Shown: positions 42,661 to 51,406 of the stretch, in pieces
Layout: every line of letters starts with the position of its first letter
Position numbering within the stretch: the first letter of the stretch is position 1
Origin: Ginsengibacter hankyongi
GTDB taxonomy: Bacteria > Bacteroidota > Bacteroidia > Chitinophagales > Chitinophagaceae
Assembly: GCF_008710285.1 (NCBI RefSeq)
Contig: NZ_VYQF01000005.1
Location: 1 to 64,000, forward strand
Direction of reading: 5' to 3'
DNA length: 64,000 nt
The notes under the pieces: model-generated
Told to the model about the DNA's origin: nothing
What the model saw: only the letters and a program-made list of their open reading frames with translations
Databases searched by the model: none
Made by a program: the position numbers and the translations under genes

Positions 42661-43508
42661 TGCCTGACGAGAAAGGCAGCTTGGCTGAGCACATGATTGA
42701 AGAACATGGAATCAGTCAACGCCAGGCATATAAAGCAGTAAGCCTGCCCCGCAGCTCAGGAAGATATAAGCGCAAACCCCAAGCGGATGAACCGGTTATT
42801 GATGCGTTGAATAAGGTGATAGAACAACGCCCTTCCATTGGCTTTTGGCAAAGCTTTAAACGATTAAGACGAAAGGGTTTTGTATGGAATCATAAACGTG
42901 TATACCGTGTTTATACAGGGCTTCAGTTAAGCATCAGGCGCAGAAGTAAGAAGCGTTTGCCTGCAAGAGCGAAGCAGGCTTTATATCAGCCTGAACAGAT
43001 CAACCAGGTATGGTCAATAGACTTTATGAATGATACACTGTGGGATGGAAGAAAGTTCAGATTATTAAACATTATTGATGATTACAACAGGGAGGTATTA
43101 GCTATTGAAGCTGATACGTCACTACCAACAACAAGAGTAATAAGAACACTGGAATACTTAAAAGAGTTCAGAGGATTACCGGATATGATAAGAGTAGATA
43201 ACGGGCCGGAATTTATATCGCACAAACTGGATCTGTGGTGCAGGGATAATAAAATAACATTGGTATTTATACAGCCCGGAAAGCCTATGCAGAATGGTTA
43301 TGTGGAACGATGTAATGGCAATATCAGAAAAGAATTATTAAACGTTTATGTGTTTACCTCATTATCAGAAGTGAGACAAAAAGCAGAAGAATGGATGCAG
43401 GATTATAATTATGAAAGGCCGCATAAAGCCTTAGGCTATGTGCCACCAAAATCTTATAATCCATACCCTATAAAACTAAAAAACCTAAATGAGTTTTTAT
43501 ACTTTTGA
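42660..43508 (+). CDS. IS3-family transposase OrfB, DDE catalytic subunit
   Basis: 282 aa with an N-terminal HTH_21 region (LAEHMIEEHGISQRQAYKAV, RRKGFVWNHKRVYRVY) and an rve integrase core. The DDE residues are visible in QVWSIDFMND (first Asp), MIRVDNGPEF (second Asp) and NGYVERCNGNIRKELL (Glu), with HKALGYVPPKSY at the end. The frame is unbroken, so the transposase looks functional. It lies in the -1 frame relative to OrfA and begins in a TAATG overlap, so it can be made by re-initiation, by -1 slippage on the A7 run, or both. Confidence 0.93.
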   Translation: MPDEKGSLAEHMIEEHGISQRQAYKAVSLPRSSGRYKRKPQADEPVIDALNKVIEQRPSIGFWQSFKRLRRKGFVWNHKRVYRVYTGLQLSIRRRSKKRLPARAKQALYQPEQINQVWSIDFMNDTLWDGRKFRLLNIIDDYNREVLAIEADTSLPTTRVIRTLEYLKEFRGLPDMIRVDNGPEFISHKLDLWCRDNKITLVFIQPGKPMQNGYVERCNGNIRKELLNVYVFTSLSEVRQKAEEWMQDYNYERPHKALGYVPPKSYNPYPIKLKNLNEFLYF

Positions 43509-43597
43509 TTGGTACGAAAAACGGGGAAGCTTACACTGGCAATGTGGATTAAATTCACGAGCTCAAAGTGGTGAACAGAGGATTGTTAACTTCACCC

Positions 43598-46495
43598 TTA
43601 TGTTATTTTTTGAATGCTAATCAAATAGTCGAAGAGACCTGTTTCAGTTGGTACCTGCAATTTCTTTCTTAAGCGGTAACGGCTTATTTCAACTCCCCTA
43701 ACTGAGATATTCATTAGTTGTGCAATTTCCTTTGTTGACAAATTCATGCGCAAATATGCGCAGAGTTTTAGCTCGTTTGCACTAACATTGGGATGTTTTT
43801 CTTTTAATCCTATTACAAAATCACTGTGCACTTTATCAAAGTGTTTGGCAAAGCTTTCCCACTCTCTGTCAATATTATCATCGTCGCTTAGACTTTTGAT
43901 CATCTTCTTTACTTCGGCGGCGGCAGCGGGATTTTCGAGGCTTTTCATCACCTGGTTAAGTTCACTTTTTATCTTAGAGAGCAATTCGCCTTTCTTAACA
44001 AGATGCATAGCCGAAGATGCCAGTTCTGAATTTTTAAAATTGATATCTGCTTCAAGTTTTTCGTTTCTCAATGCAACCAATTCGTTTTCTGTTTTATTTA
44101 ATTCCAATTCATGGATGTAGGAAAGTCTCTTTTGTTCCTCATCATGTTTTTCTTTTTGTAAAATAAATTTCTTTCGAAGAATTCTGTAAATTGTGTAAAT
44201 AGCTAATCCGAAAAGTAAAAAATATATTAAGTAGGCGCCGGTTGTTTGATACCATGGCGGTAAAATCTTAAAAGCAAATGTCGCGATGCCGGATTCTCTC
44301 CCTAAGTTGTTGCGTACTTTAACCTGGAATGTATAGCTTCCTGCCGCGAGGTTAGTGTATTCTTTTTCTGTTTTGTCCTTCCATTCACTCCAGTTATCCT
44401 CAAAGCCTTTCAATTTGTAACTGTATTCAAGATTAGACTGATAGCCAAATAGTGATGAGGAAAATTCAAAATGAATCGTTTTCCAGTTGTTTTTTATGTC
44501 GGGAATTTTATTGACATCCTGCATTTGATTTGCATTCACACTGGCAAAATATCCCCCAAATAAAAGGCTATCCTTGTTGTCAATAATACGCACTGTCCTT
44601 ACCTGCACCTGCAACTTTGGTTCATCTTCTTTATATTTTTCATAATTAATCAGGAAAAATCCTTTTTCTCCTCCCAGGAAAATATTGCTTTCGTTTACAG
44701 GATAGATAAACTCAAATCCACTCAGCATTTTGTTATTTAATTCAGGCAAGTAAATGATCGTTGGCTTGGTTCCGGAAAAATCTAACACACCCAATGATTT
44801 TTCATGAATGAACCAAATGTTTCCCTTTGGATCTTCTTTTAAATAACGTATGCTTTGAGTGCCTAATAACTTTTGATAATAAGATGACGGTTCAAAAATA
44901 TCCTCGGCAATGTTGTATGCGTAAATGCCTTTGTTGGTTGCTGCCAGCACAGCGTTCTTAATTTTATAAATATTATTATTCAGTGCCGACGGGAGGCCAT
45001 TTTTATCGGTATATTTTTTTACTGAAAATGAATTATCAGCGCCTTTAGTGATCTTATAAATCCCGTGATAAGGATGGGAAACCCAAATGTTATTTTCGCT
45101 ATCAATAGCAACGAATCTCGAGGATTCATCAAAATTGGCCACCTCACCCGATTCGCGAAATTGTCCGCTCGTGTAATTAAAAAATTTGAGCCCTTTATAA
45201 TATCCTGATACAAATTGCGAGGCAGTATTTGAATCTGAAAGCGGGACAAAATTCCAAAATCCCGGATTGGATGAAATGGAGGTGGCCACGTTATCTTTTA
45301 TTACAAATGCGCCTTCATGATGCCCCATCAATAATTCGTTATAAATGTCCGCAAGGTGCCATACCTGGCCTTTGGTATTTTTAACTAAATCAAAATCACC
45401 CTTGCTAAAACTCAAGTCTTTCATTTGTTGTAGGGCGGTACTGTACAGGCCATTGGTGGTACCAATAAACAGGCGGTTTTCGTAAATGATTGCGGCGTAT
45501 CCGGAACCGCCGAGCGGAGAAGGATTGATTTGTTTAATGGAACTGTTATACGCAACCAGGTCAATACCATTATCCAGGCCTAACCACAAATTACTTTGGT
45601 GATCCCTGAATATGCTCAATACGTTGCTATTCTGCAAGCCTTCTGTTTTTCCAAAACTTTGTATAATGTTACCAACGGCGTCAATTATCTGAACACCGTT
45701 GGTAGTAGTTGCCAAAGCCGTCCATTGAGGATTAACTTTTGCGGCCGCATATATTCTTTCGTTTTTGAACAAATCATTGTTGGTACCGGCTAAGGGCGAG
45801 ATGCCAGCTTTTGAGAGATAAAAAAGGCCGCTCTTTAAAGTTGCCAGCAACGAACTATCTCCACCTAGTGGCACAATAGCCGTTACCGGATCAGTAGTTG
45901 ACAAACTGTTGTGGGAAAATAGGGGATGCCACGCATTATTATCAAAACACATGAGCCCGGTCTTAAAATCATGGGCATATATACGGCCATTGCAGAGTCC
46001 CATGTAAGACCATTCCTGGGGAGCATTGTAGGTAATTATTCCGTCTTTGTTAAGTTTGAAAATTTTCGAAGGGGATCGAAAAAAGATGTTGCTATCGGAT
46101 GAAACGATATCCCAAACGTCGCCAAAACTTTTATCTTTCAAAGGTATGAGTCCTGTTAATGAATGATAAGTAAGGCGACCTGCTATACCGGGTGAAAAAT
46201 ATCCTAATTCGTCCTGTCCGCCTACATAAATTTTTCCATCAGCATCAATTTCCACTGATCTGACAATTGTTTTATTAGGCAATGGATAAAGATGCCATGT
46301 GTTGCCATCATAAGAAAGCAAGCCTTCGTTGTTGGCTACATAAATAATTCCATTATTGTCTTGTTGAATATCCCAGTTTTGCAATCCTCCCCCGTAAACA
46401 TGTTTGGAATAATTCACTACGTCTGGAAGTCCTATAGTGTTTTGAGCATATAAAGATGACGGCAAACAAATAAGCAGTAGTAACAATCTTTTCAT
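43598..46495 (-). CDS. Propeller/Y_Y_Y sensor fused to a LuxR-type DNA-binding domain
   Basis: 965 aa. After a signal peptide (LLLLLICLPSSLYAQ) the first 650 residues are two beta-propeller blocks of the two-component-regulator-propeller type (NLWLGLDNGIDLV, GNIWFIHEKSLGVLDF), then a Y_Y_Y domain (about 660-740, LEYSYKLKGFEDNWSEW, AAGSYTFQVKVRNN), one transmembrane helix (GAYLIYFLLFGLAIYTIY), a cytoplasmic coiled coil, and a C-terminal LuxR-like HTH (STKEIAQLMNISVRGVEISRYRLRKKL). There is no histidine kinase or receiver domain, so signal goes directly from the periplasm to DNA. It is divergent from susC and should sense an oligosaccharide and control that operon. Confidence 0.85.
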   Translation of the reverse strand: MKRLLLLLICLPSSLYAQNTIGLPDVVNYSKHVYGGGLQNWDIQQDNNGIIYVANNEGLLSYDGNTWHLYPLPNKTIVRSVEIDADGKIYVGGQDELGYFSPGIAGRLTYHSLTGLIPLKDKSFGDVWDIVSSDSNIFFRSPSKIFKLNKDGIITYNAPQEWSYMGLCNGRIYAHDFKTGLMCFDNNAWHPLFSHNSLSTTDPVTAIVPLGGDSSLLATLKSGLFYLSKAGISPLAGTNNDLFKNERIYAAAKVNPQWTALATTTNGVQIIDAVGNIIQSFGKTEGLQNSNVLSIFRDHQSNLWLGLDNGIDLVAYNSSIKQINPSPLGGSGYAAIIYENRLFIGTTNGLYSTALQQMKDLSFSKGDFDLVKNTKGQVWHLADIYNELLMGHHEGAFVIKDNVATSISSNPGFWNFVPLSDSNTASQFVSGYYKGLKFFNYTSGQFRESGEVANFDESSRFVAIDSENNIWVSHPYHGIYKITKGADNSFSVKKYTDKNGLPSALNNNIYKIKNAVLAATNKGIYAYNIAEDIFEPSSYYQKLLGTQSIRYLKEDPKGNIWFIHEKSLGVLDFSGTKPTIIYLPELNNKMLSGFEFIYPVNESNIFLGGEKGFFLINYEKYKEDEPKLQVQVRTVRIIDNKDSLLFGGYFASVNANQMQDVNKIPDIKNNWKTIHFEFSSSLFGYQSNLEYSYKLKGFEDNWSEWKDKTEKEYTNLAAGSYTFQVKVRNNLGRESGIATFAFKILPPWYQTTGAYLIYFLLFGLAIYTIYRILRKKFILQKEKHDEEQKRLSYIHELELNKTENELVALRNEKLEADINFKNSELASSAMHLVKKGELLSKIKSELNQVMKSLENPAAAAEVKKMIKSLSDDDNIDREWESFAKHFDKVHSDFVIGLKEKHPNVSANELKLCAYLRMNLSTKEIAQLMNISVRGVEISRYRLRKKLQVPTETGLFDYLISIQKIT

Positions 46496-46536
46496 TCGTT
46501 ATCAAAAATTCCTATAACAAATATATCTGATAATAG

Positions 46537-46607
46537 TTTGATGTAGTATTGAAGTAGCGGAAATCCCTGTTTATCGGGGATTTTCTTTTTTTGATGTAGT
46601 AATGTAG
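46537..46607 (+). promoter_or_regulatory. Hairpin with T-tract flanked by direct repeats, upstream of susC
   Basis: The 12-mer TTTGATGTAGTA occurs at 46537-46548 and again at 46590-46601. Each copy is followed by a second related half-site (TTGAAGTAG; ATGTAG). Between them is a stem AAATCCC (46561-46567) / GGGATTT (46577-46583) followed on the plus strand by TTCTTTTTTT. It lies in the divergent region between the propeller/LuxR gene and susC, about 95-165 bp before the susC start. It could be a regulator-binding array, an attenuator, or both. Confidence 0.55.
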
Positions 46608-46701
46608 TGGCTGTTTTTCCACTTATAGAATTTGTTGTACCTAATTTTAACGCCATTAGAACACGCTAATAATTTTTCAAAATAACTAAAACGATTGCTA
46701 T

Positions 46702-49700
46702 ATGAAATTAAAAATTTCTCTGCTCTGTTTGGGGGTTTTTTTCGGAAGTTTTCTTCAAAATGCGATTGCCCAAAGTATTTCTGTTACAGGTACTGTAATG
46801 AATAAAACTACAGATGAGCCCCTGGTTGGCGCTTCGATAGCTGTGCAGGGATCTACCGCTTCCGCAACTACCGACTCCAAAGGCAGCTTCTCCATTTCTG
46901 CAAAAAAGGGCGCTACACTAATTGTTACCTACATAGGCAAGGTTACTGTTTATCATCAGGTAAATAAGCCGGGTGAAATTGTTATATCAATGGAAGATGC
47001 AACAAAGGCGCTGGAAGATGTTGTAGTAATTGGTTACGGTACGCAAAAAGTTACGAATGTTTCAGGCGCTATATCAACCATTAAAAGCGCTGACATTGAT
47101 AAGGTGAGTGCTGTACGGGTAGAGGATGCGATACAAGGCCGTGCTTCTGGTGTTACCGTCATTCAAAGCGGGTCGCCAGGTGTAAAGCCTACACTATTTG
47201 TAAGAGGTATTCCCTCTTTTAGCGGGTCGGATCCTTTGGTGGTTGTAGATGGATCAATTCAAACACTGGATGATTTTAATTCCATAAATCCTGCTGATGT
47301 TGAAAGTATTAATATTTTGAAAGATGCGGCTTCAACAGCCATATATGGTATCAGTGGCGGTAATGGGGTAATAGTTGTTACGACCAAATCAGGAAGAAAA
47401 AATCAAAAGACACAATTTGCTATATCAGGAAGTTATGGCAGCCAGGAAGTGGCCAGGAAAATTGGTGTGCTTAATGCGACCGAATATGCTGCAATTATCA
47501 ATGAAGGAAGCACTACTTCCGGTGGCGGTGTTATTTTTCCTGATCTGAGCAAAATCGGTGTTGGTACTAACTGGCAGGACCAGGTATTTCAGACGGCCCC
47601 GGTTCAATCGTATGCAGTTTCTGCGAGCGGCGGTTCAGAAAAAATTACCTATTTCCTTTCCGGTGGATACACAGACCAGGTGGGTATCTTAGGAGGAACA
47701 AAATTTAATAAGTCTGACTACAAAAGGGGCAACTTTACCGCAAACATTAGTTTTCAACTGGCGCCTAAATTAAAATTTATAGTAGATGCAACGGAAGTTT
47801 TATTGAGCTCCAAAGGTGTGCAGGAGGGTAACTGGAATGGAATAATAGGTGAGGCGCTCAACTTTGACCCTACGGTGCCGGTTTACAACAATGTGCCCAA
47901 TACAATAGGTACTTATGGTTTCAGCACGCTGGAAAAGAAAGAAGTGCATAACCCATTAACCGACCTGCAAAATACCTACAACAAAAATTTGGGTAATAAA
48001 CAATATGGGAAATTTGAACTGCAATATGATTTGTTTAAAAGTTTAAAACTTAGTTCGCGGTTTGGCTACACTAATTATATTGATAATAGTTCCTCATTTT
48101 CACCATTGATTTTTTATGGCCTGGAAAACCAGGATAATTCATTAAACGCAGATGGTTCAACAGTTACAGGAAGGCATAATTCAGTTTCAACAAACAGGAA
48201 CCTTTATTTTAATTACAATTGGGAAACATTTGCTAATTATAATTTCAACATAAAGGAAGATCATCACTTTGAAACGACTGCAGGGTTTGGGCTGGGCCGA
48301 AGTTCTCAAAATCATATCGGGGCTTCAAAACAAGATGTGCCGTTTAACTCGTGGAAGTTTGCAAGTTTGCAGGCAGCAACAGGTGTTAACACCAGTACCA
48401 ATACTGCAGCTAACTCAGGTTATTATTATGAAGGTTTTACTAAATCACTTTCTTATTTCGGCCGTGTCAATTACGATTTTAAAAGCAGGTATCTGGCATC
48501 ATTCAGTGTAAGACGCGACGGTTCTTCAGAATTTACGGATGCTGAAAAATATGGTAATTTCTATTCCGGCTCTTTGGGCTGGGTAGTTTCGAAAGAAGAT
48601 TTTTTTAATTCAAAATTTATCAATTTCCTTAAACTTAGAGCCAGCTATGGTTCTGTAGGAAGCAGCAACGGAGCAGCCTTACAAACGTCGTCAATTATTA
48701 CGGGCGGCACTTACAATAATATTGGCAATAGCAACGGTTATTATTTTAGCGGTGTTTTTTATCCGGGTTCATCAATAGGTTCCCAGATTAATCCTAAGCA
48801 ATTAGGGTGGGAAACGGATGCCCAATTTAATGGTGGCTTCGACATTACTTTTTTCGACAATCGATTTTCGATCACCGCTGATTACTATCGGAAAGATGTA
48901 AACAATCTTTTATTTACTGGAACGCAGGCTTTATTTATTGGTACTATTCCTGCACCATTGGCAAACATTGGTTCCACCCGAACTACCGGGCTAGACGCAA
49001 TGCTGAATTTCAAAGATAATATCGGTAAAGATTTCAGCATCAATACATCTGTAACGTTTACATCTTCTACCAGTTTAGTTACAGCAACCAACTTTGATAA
49101 TTCAGCAAAAATTACCGGTGGCGGTTATTTTAACGGGCAGTCGCAAACCGTAACGGTTTTTGAAAAGGGTCAATCGCCGGGATATTTTTATGGCTATAAA
49201 ACGGATGGTTTATTTCAAACTGCTGCCGAAATTGCAAAAGCCCCGTCACAACGCGGCGCACAGCCCGGCGATATCAAATACGTGGATGTTAATGGTGATG
49301 GCGTAATTGATAGCAAGGACGAAACCAAAATAGGAAATCCATTCCCAAACTTTGTAATGGGCTGGAATTTGGGATTAGACTATAAAGGCTTTGATTTCAC
49401 CGCGTTCACCTATGCTTCGTATGGTAATGATATTTACAGGGCGTATGAAAGAAACGATGTCTACACCAATAAATTCAGAAATATTTTAGCACGATGGACA
49501 GGCCCCGGAACCACTAACAACGCTACAGATCCGCGTTACTCTTTTACCGATCCAAATAATAATGCAAGAGTGTCTCAACGCTATGTGGAAGACGGCTCTT
49601 TCATAAAGCTTAAAAATATACAGTTAGGATATACGCTACCTAAATCAATTATTAAATCCGGTTTCAATAAGATCAGGGTGTATGCCGCAGTTAAGAATGC

Positions 49701-49827
49701 ATTTACGCTCACCAGATACTCCGGTTTCGATCCGGAAATTTCGGGGGGTATTTTAGGCTCGGGCGTTGACCTGGGAACTTATCCGCAGGCACGTACTTAC
49801 TTCCTCGGTATAGATCTTAAATTTTAA
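46702..49827 (+). CDS. SusC-type TonB-dependent outer-membrane transporter
   Basis: 1041 aa. After the signal peptide (to IAQS, about residue 24) comes a carboxypeptidase-regulatory-like domain (ISVTGTVMNKTTDEPLVGASIAVQGS), the TonB box region ALEDVVVIGYGTQK, the plug (VTNVSGAISTIKSADIDK, DPLVVVDGSIQTLDDFNSINPADVESINILKDAASTAIYG) and a 22-strand barrel ending in an aromatic strand, YFLGIDLKF. It forms the outer-membrane channel for oligosaccharides, energised by TonB, capped by the SusD partner that follows 23 bp downstream. It heads a six-gene operon that includes two GH16 enzymes, which suggests beta-glucan oligosaccharides as cargo. Confidence 0.94.
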   Translation: MKLKISLLCLGVFFGSFLQNAIAQSISVTGTVMNKTTDEPLVGASIAVQGSTASATTDSKGSFSISAKKGATLIVTYIGKVTVYHQVNKPGEIVISMEDATKALEDVVVIGYGTQKVTNVSGAISTIKSADIDKVSAVRVEDAIQGRASGVTVIQSGSPGVKPTLFVRGIPSFSGSDPLVVVDGSIQTLDDFNSINPADVESINILKDAASTAIYGISGGNGVIVVTTKSGRKNQKTQFAISGSYGSQEVARKIGVLNATEYAAIINEGSTTSGGGVIFPDLSKIGVGTNWQDQVFQTAPVQSYAVSASGGSEKITYFLSGGYTDQVGILGGTKFNKSDYKRGNFTANISFQLAPKLKFIVDATEVLLSSKGVQEGNWNGIIGEALNFDPTVPVYNNVPNTIGTYGFSTLEKKEVHNPLTDLQNTYNKNLGNKQYGKFELQYDLFKSLKLSSRFGYTNYIDNSSSFSPLIFYGLENQDNSLNADGSTVTGRHNSVSTNRNLYFNYNWETFANYNFNIKEDHHFETTAGFGLGRSSQNHIGASKQDVPFNSWKFASLQAATGVNTSTNTAANSGYYYEGFTKSLSYFGRVNYDFKSRYLASFSVRRDGSSEFTDAEKYGNFYSGSLGWVVSKEDFFNSKFINFLKLRASYGSVGSSNGAALQTSSIITGGTYNNIGNSNGYYFSGVFYPGSSIGSQINPKQLGWETDAQFNGGFDITFFDNRFSITADYYRKDVNNLLFTGTQALFIGTIPAPLANIGSTRTTGLDAMLNFKDNIGKDFSINTSVTFTSSTSLVTATNFDNSAKITGGGYFNGQSQTVTVFEKGQSPGYFYGYKTDGLFQTAAEIAKAPSQRGAQPGDIKYVDVNGDGVIDSKDETKIGNPFPNFVMGWNLGLDYKGFDFTAFTYASYGNDIYRAYERNDVYTNKFRNILARWTGPGTTNNATDPRYSFTDPNNNARVSQRYVEDGSFIKLKNIQLGYTLPKSIIKSGFNKIRVYAAVKNAFTLTRYSGFDPEISGGILGSGVDLGTYPQARTYFLGIDLKF

Positions 49828-49850
49828 AAAAACTCAAAATGATTATCGAT

Positions 49851-51383
49851 ATGAAAAAATTAATAATAATAGCGGGAGTTTTTGGCGTGATAAGCATGGT
49901 TGCCGCATCATGCAAAAAATACCTTCAAAAAACACCACAGGATGCCTACTTAATAACTGCTGCATCTTATTTGAAAACTGCTGCTGATTATCAAACCATG
50001 GAAGTAAGCGTTTATACACCGATGCAGTGGATGAATCAATTGGTGCCGATTGGAGACATCGCTTCTGATAATGCTGTCGCCGGAGGCGAAAGTGCGTCTG
50101 ACGTATTGGATTTGCAGCAGATCGATGATTATACTTTAACACCTGTTAATGGTGCAATTGCCAACCTTTGGCGCTACGCATATGAAGGCATCAATCGTGC
50201 TAATTATTTAACGCAGTATAAAGCTGCGAATCCTTCCGGCGACGAAGTTAATTTTTCGGGTAAAGAAGCAATGTATGGCGAAGTATATTTTCTGAGAGCC
50301 TTTTATTATTTCGATCTCGTAAAAATGTTTGGCGATGTGCCGCTCTTTACGGATAAACAACTGGACATTTCAGCGACGGGAAATATAGCCCGTTCGCCAA
50401 AGGCAGATGTTTACCTCGCTATTGAAAGCGATCTTAATGCTGCCATCAACGTGTTGCCAACTACACAAATCCAGGCAGGGCGGGCTACCAAATATGCCGC
50501 ACAAACATTACTTGGTAAAGTATATCTGTATCAGCAGAAATATGATTCAGCGGCAACCGTATTGCAAAGTGTCATCAGTTCAGGGGCGTTTAGTTTAGTT
50601 CCGGATTTTGCATCCATATTTTTGAAATCCGGTGAAAATGGGCCTGAATCGATTTTTGAAATTCAGTATTCAAGCGATGGTGCAAATTCCTACGATGGCG
50701 TTGATCCTGCACAAGGTCCCGGTAATTATCAGTCACAACAGTGCGGCGTTCGCAATCTAACCTCTTCATCACCTTTAATGCCTTATGCACCGGGATGGAG
50801 TACCAATTTACCAACACAGGATCTGAACCACGCATACACTACAGGAGATCAGCGAAAAGCAGCTACTTGTTTGGATATTGAAGCCTATGCTTCAGCCAAT
50901 CCATCCTGGAATATTAAGTATGAAGTAGCTCCTTATAAAAACACTGGGTTGTATAATCAAAAATACCAGCCATACATTGGGCAGAATGCAACAAGCGGCG
51001 GAGACCCGGGATTAAACTGGCCTAACAACTACCGTACGATGCGGTATGCCGATGTGCTTTTGATGGCAGCCGAGGCGCTCAATAAAAGTACGTCGCCCAA
51101 TGATGCATTGGCACAAACCTACCTGAACCAGGTTCGCAGGAGAGCTTTCCAGGTAAATAATGCAAGCCATGACGTAACCGCTACGGGAGCTGCATTGTAT
51201 TCGGCGATCTTAAATGAAAGAAGATTGGAGTTGGCTATGGAAGGAGAGCGTTTTTTTGATTTGGTAAGAACCGGGCAGGCGTCATCTGTCATCAAAGGGT
51301 TTGTTGCAGGTAAAAACGAGTTATTCCCTATTCCACAACAGGAAATTACAGTAGCAGGGCTTACGCAAAATCCCGGTTATTAA
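49851..51383 (+). CDS. SusD/RagB-type surface glycan-binding lipoprotein
   Basis: About 510 aa from the ATG at 49851, which begins a lipoprotein signal KKLIIIAGVFGVISMVAASC; an ATG four codons earlier is possible. The lipobox is VAASC. The TPR-rich SusD fold shows as KYLQKTPQDAYL, ANLWRYAYEGINRANYL, EAMYGEVYFLRAFYYFDLVKMFGDVPLF, RATKYAAQTLLGKVYLYQQKYDSA and the C-terminal YRTMRYADVLLMAAEALNK and NERRLELAMEGERFFDLVRTG. It lids the SusC barrel and holds oligosaccharides at the cell surface. It lies between susC and the triple-repeat lipoprotein gene with only 23 bp on either side. Confidence 0.93.
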   Translation: MKKLIIIAGVFGVISMVAASCKKYLQKTPQDAYLITAASYLKTAADYQTMEVSVYTPMQWMNQLVPIGDIASDNAVAGGESASDVLDLQQIDDYTLTPVNGAIANLWRYAYEGINRANYLTQYKAANPSGDEVNFSGKEAMYGEVYFLRAFYYFDLVKMFGDVPLFTDKQLDISATGNIARSPKADVYLAIESDLNAAINVLPTTQIQAGRATKYAAQTLLGKVYLYQQKYDSAATVLQSVISSGAFSLVPDFASIFLKSGENGPESIFEIQYSSDGANSYDGVDPAQGPGNYQSQQCGVRNLTSSSPLMPYAPGWSTNLPTQDLNHAYTTGDQRKAATCLDIEAYASANPSWNIKYEVAPYKNTGLYNQKYQPYIGQNATSGGDPGLNWPNNYRTMRYADVLLMAAEALNKSTSPNDALAQTYLNQVRRRAFQVNNASHDVTATGAALYSAILNERRLELAMEGERFFDLVRTGQASSVIKGFVAGKNELFPIPQQEITVAGLTQNPGY

Positions 51384-51406
51384 AATTCATTTTAAAAGAT
51401 TCTATT

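Larger units (their letters stand above)
42329..43535 (+). mobile_element. IS3-family insertion sequence, intact, about 1.2 kb
   Basis: 1207 bp with terminal inverted repeats TGTAAGCTTCCCC (42329-42341) and GGGGAAGCTTACA (43523-43535), 13 of 13 matching, ending in TG...CA. A perfect 4-bp target duplication CTGG flanks it (42325-42328 and 43536-43539). Size, two-frame transposase and 4-bp duplication fit the IS407-type group of IS3. Intact ends and duplication argue for a fairly recent insertion. It sits in non-coding DNA and breaks no recognisable gene. Confidence 0.92.

Noticed and set aside
43746-44120. 124-codon plus-strand frame inside the propeller regulator
   Set aside because: Antisense to the well-supported coiled-coil/HTH part of the regulator; composition is that of a shadow frame.
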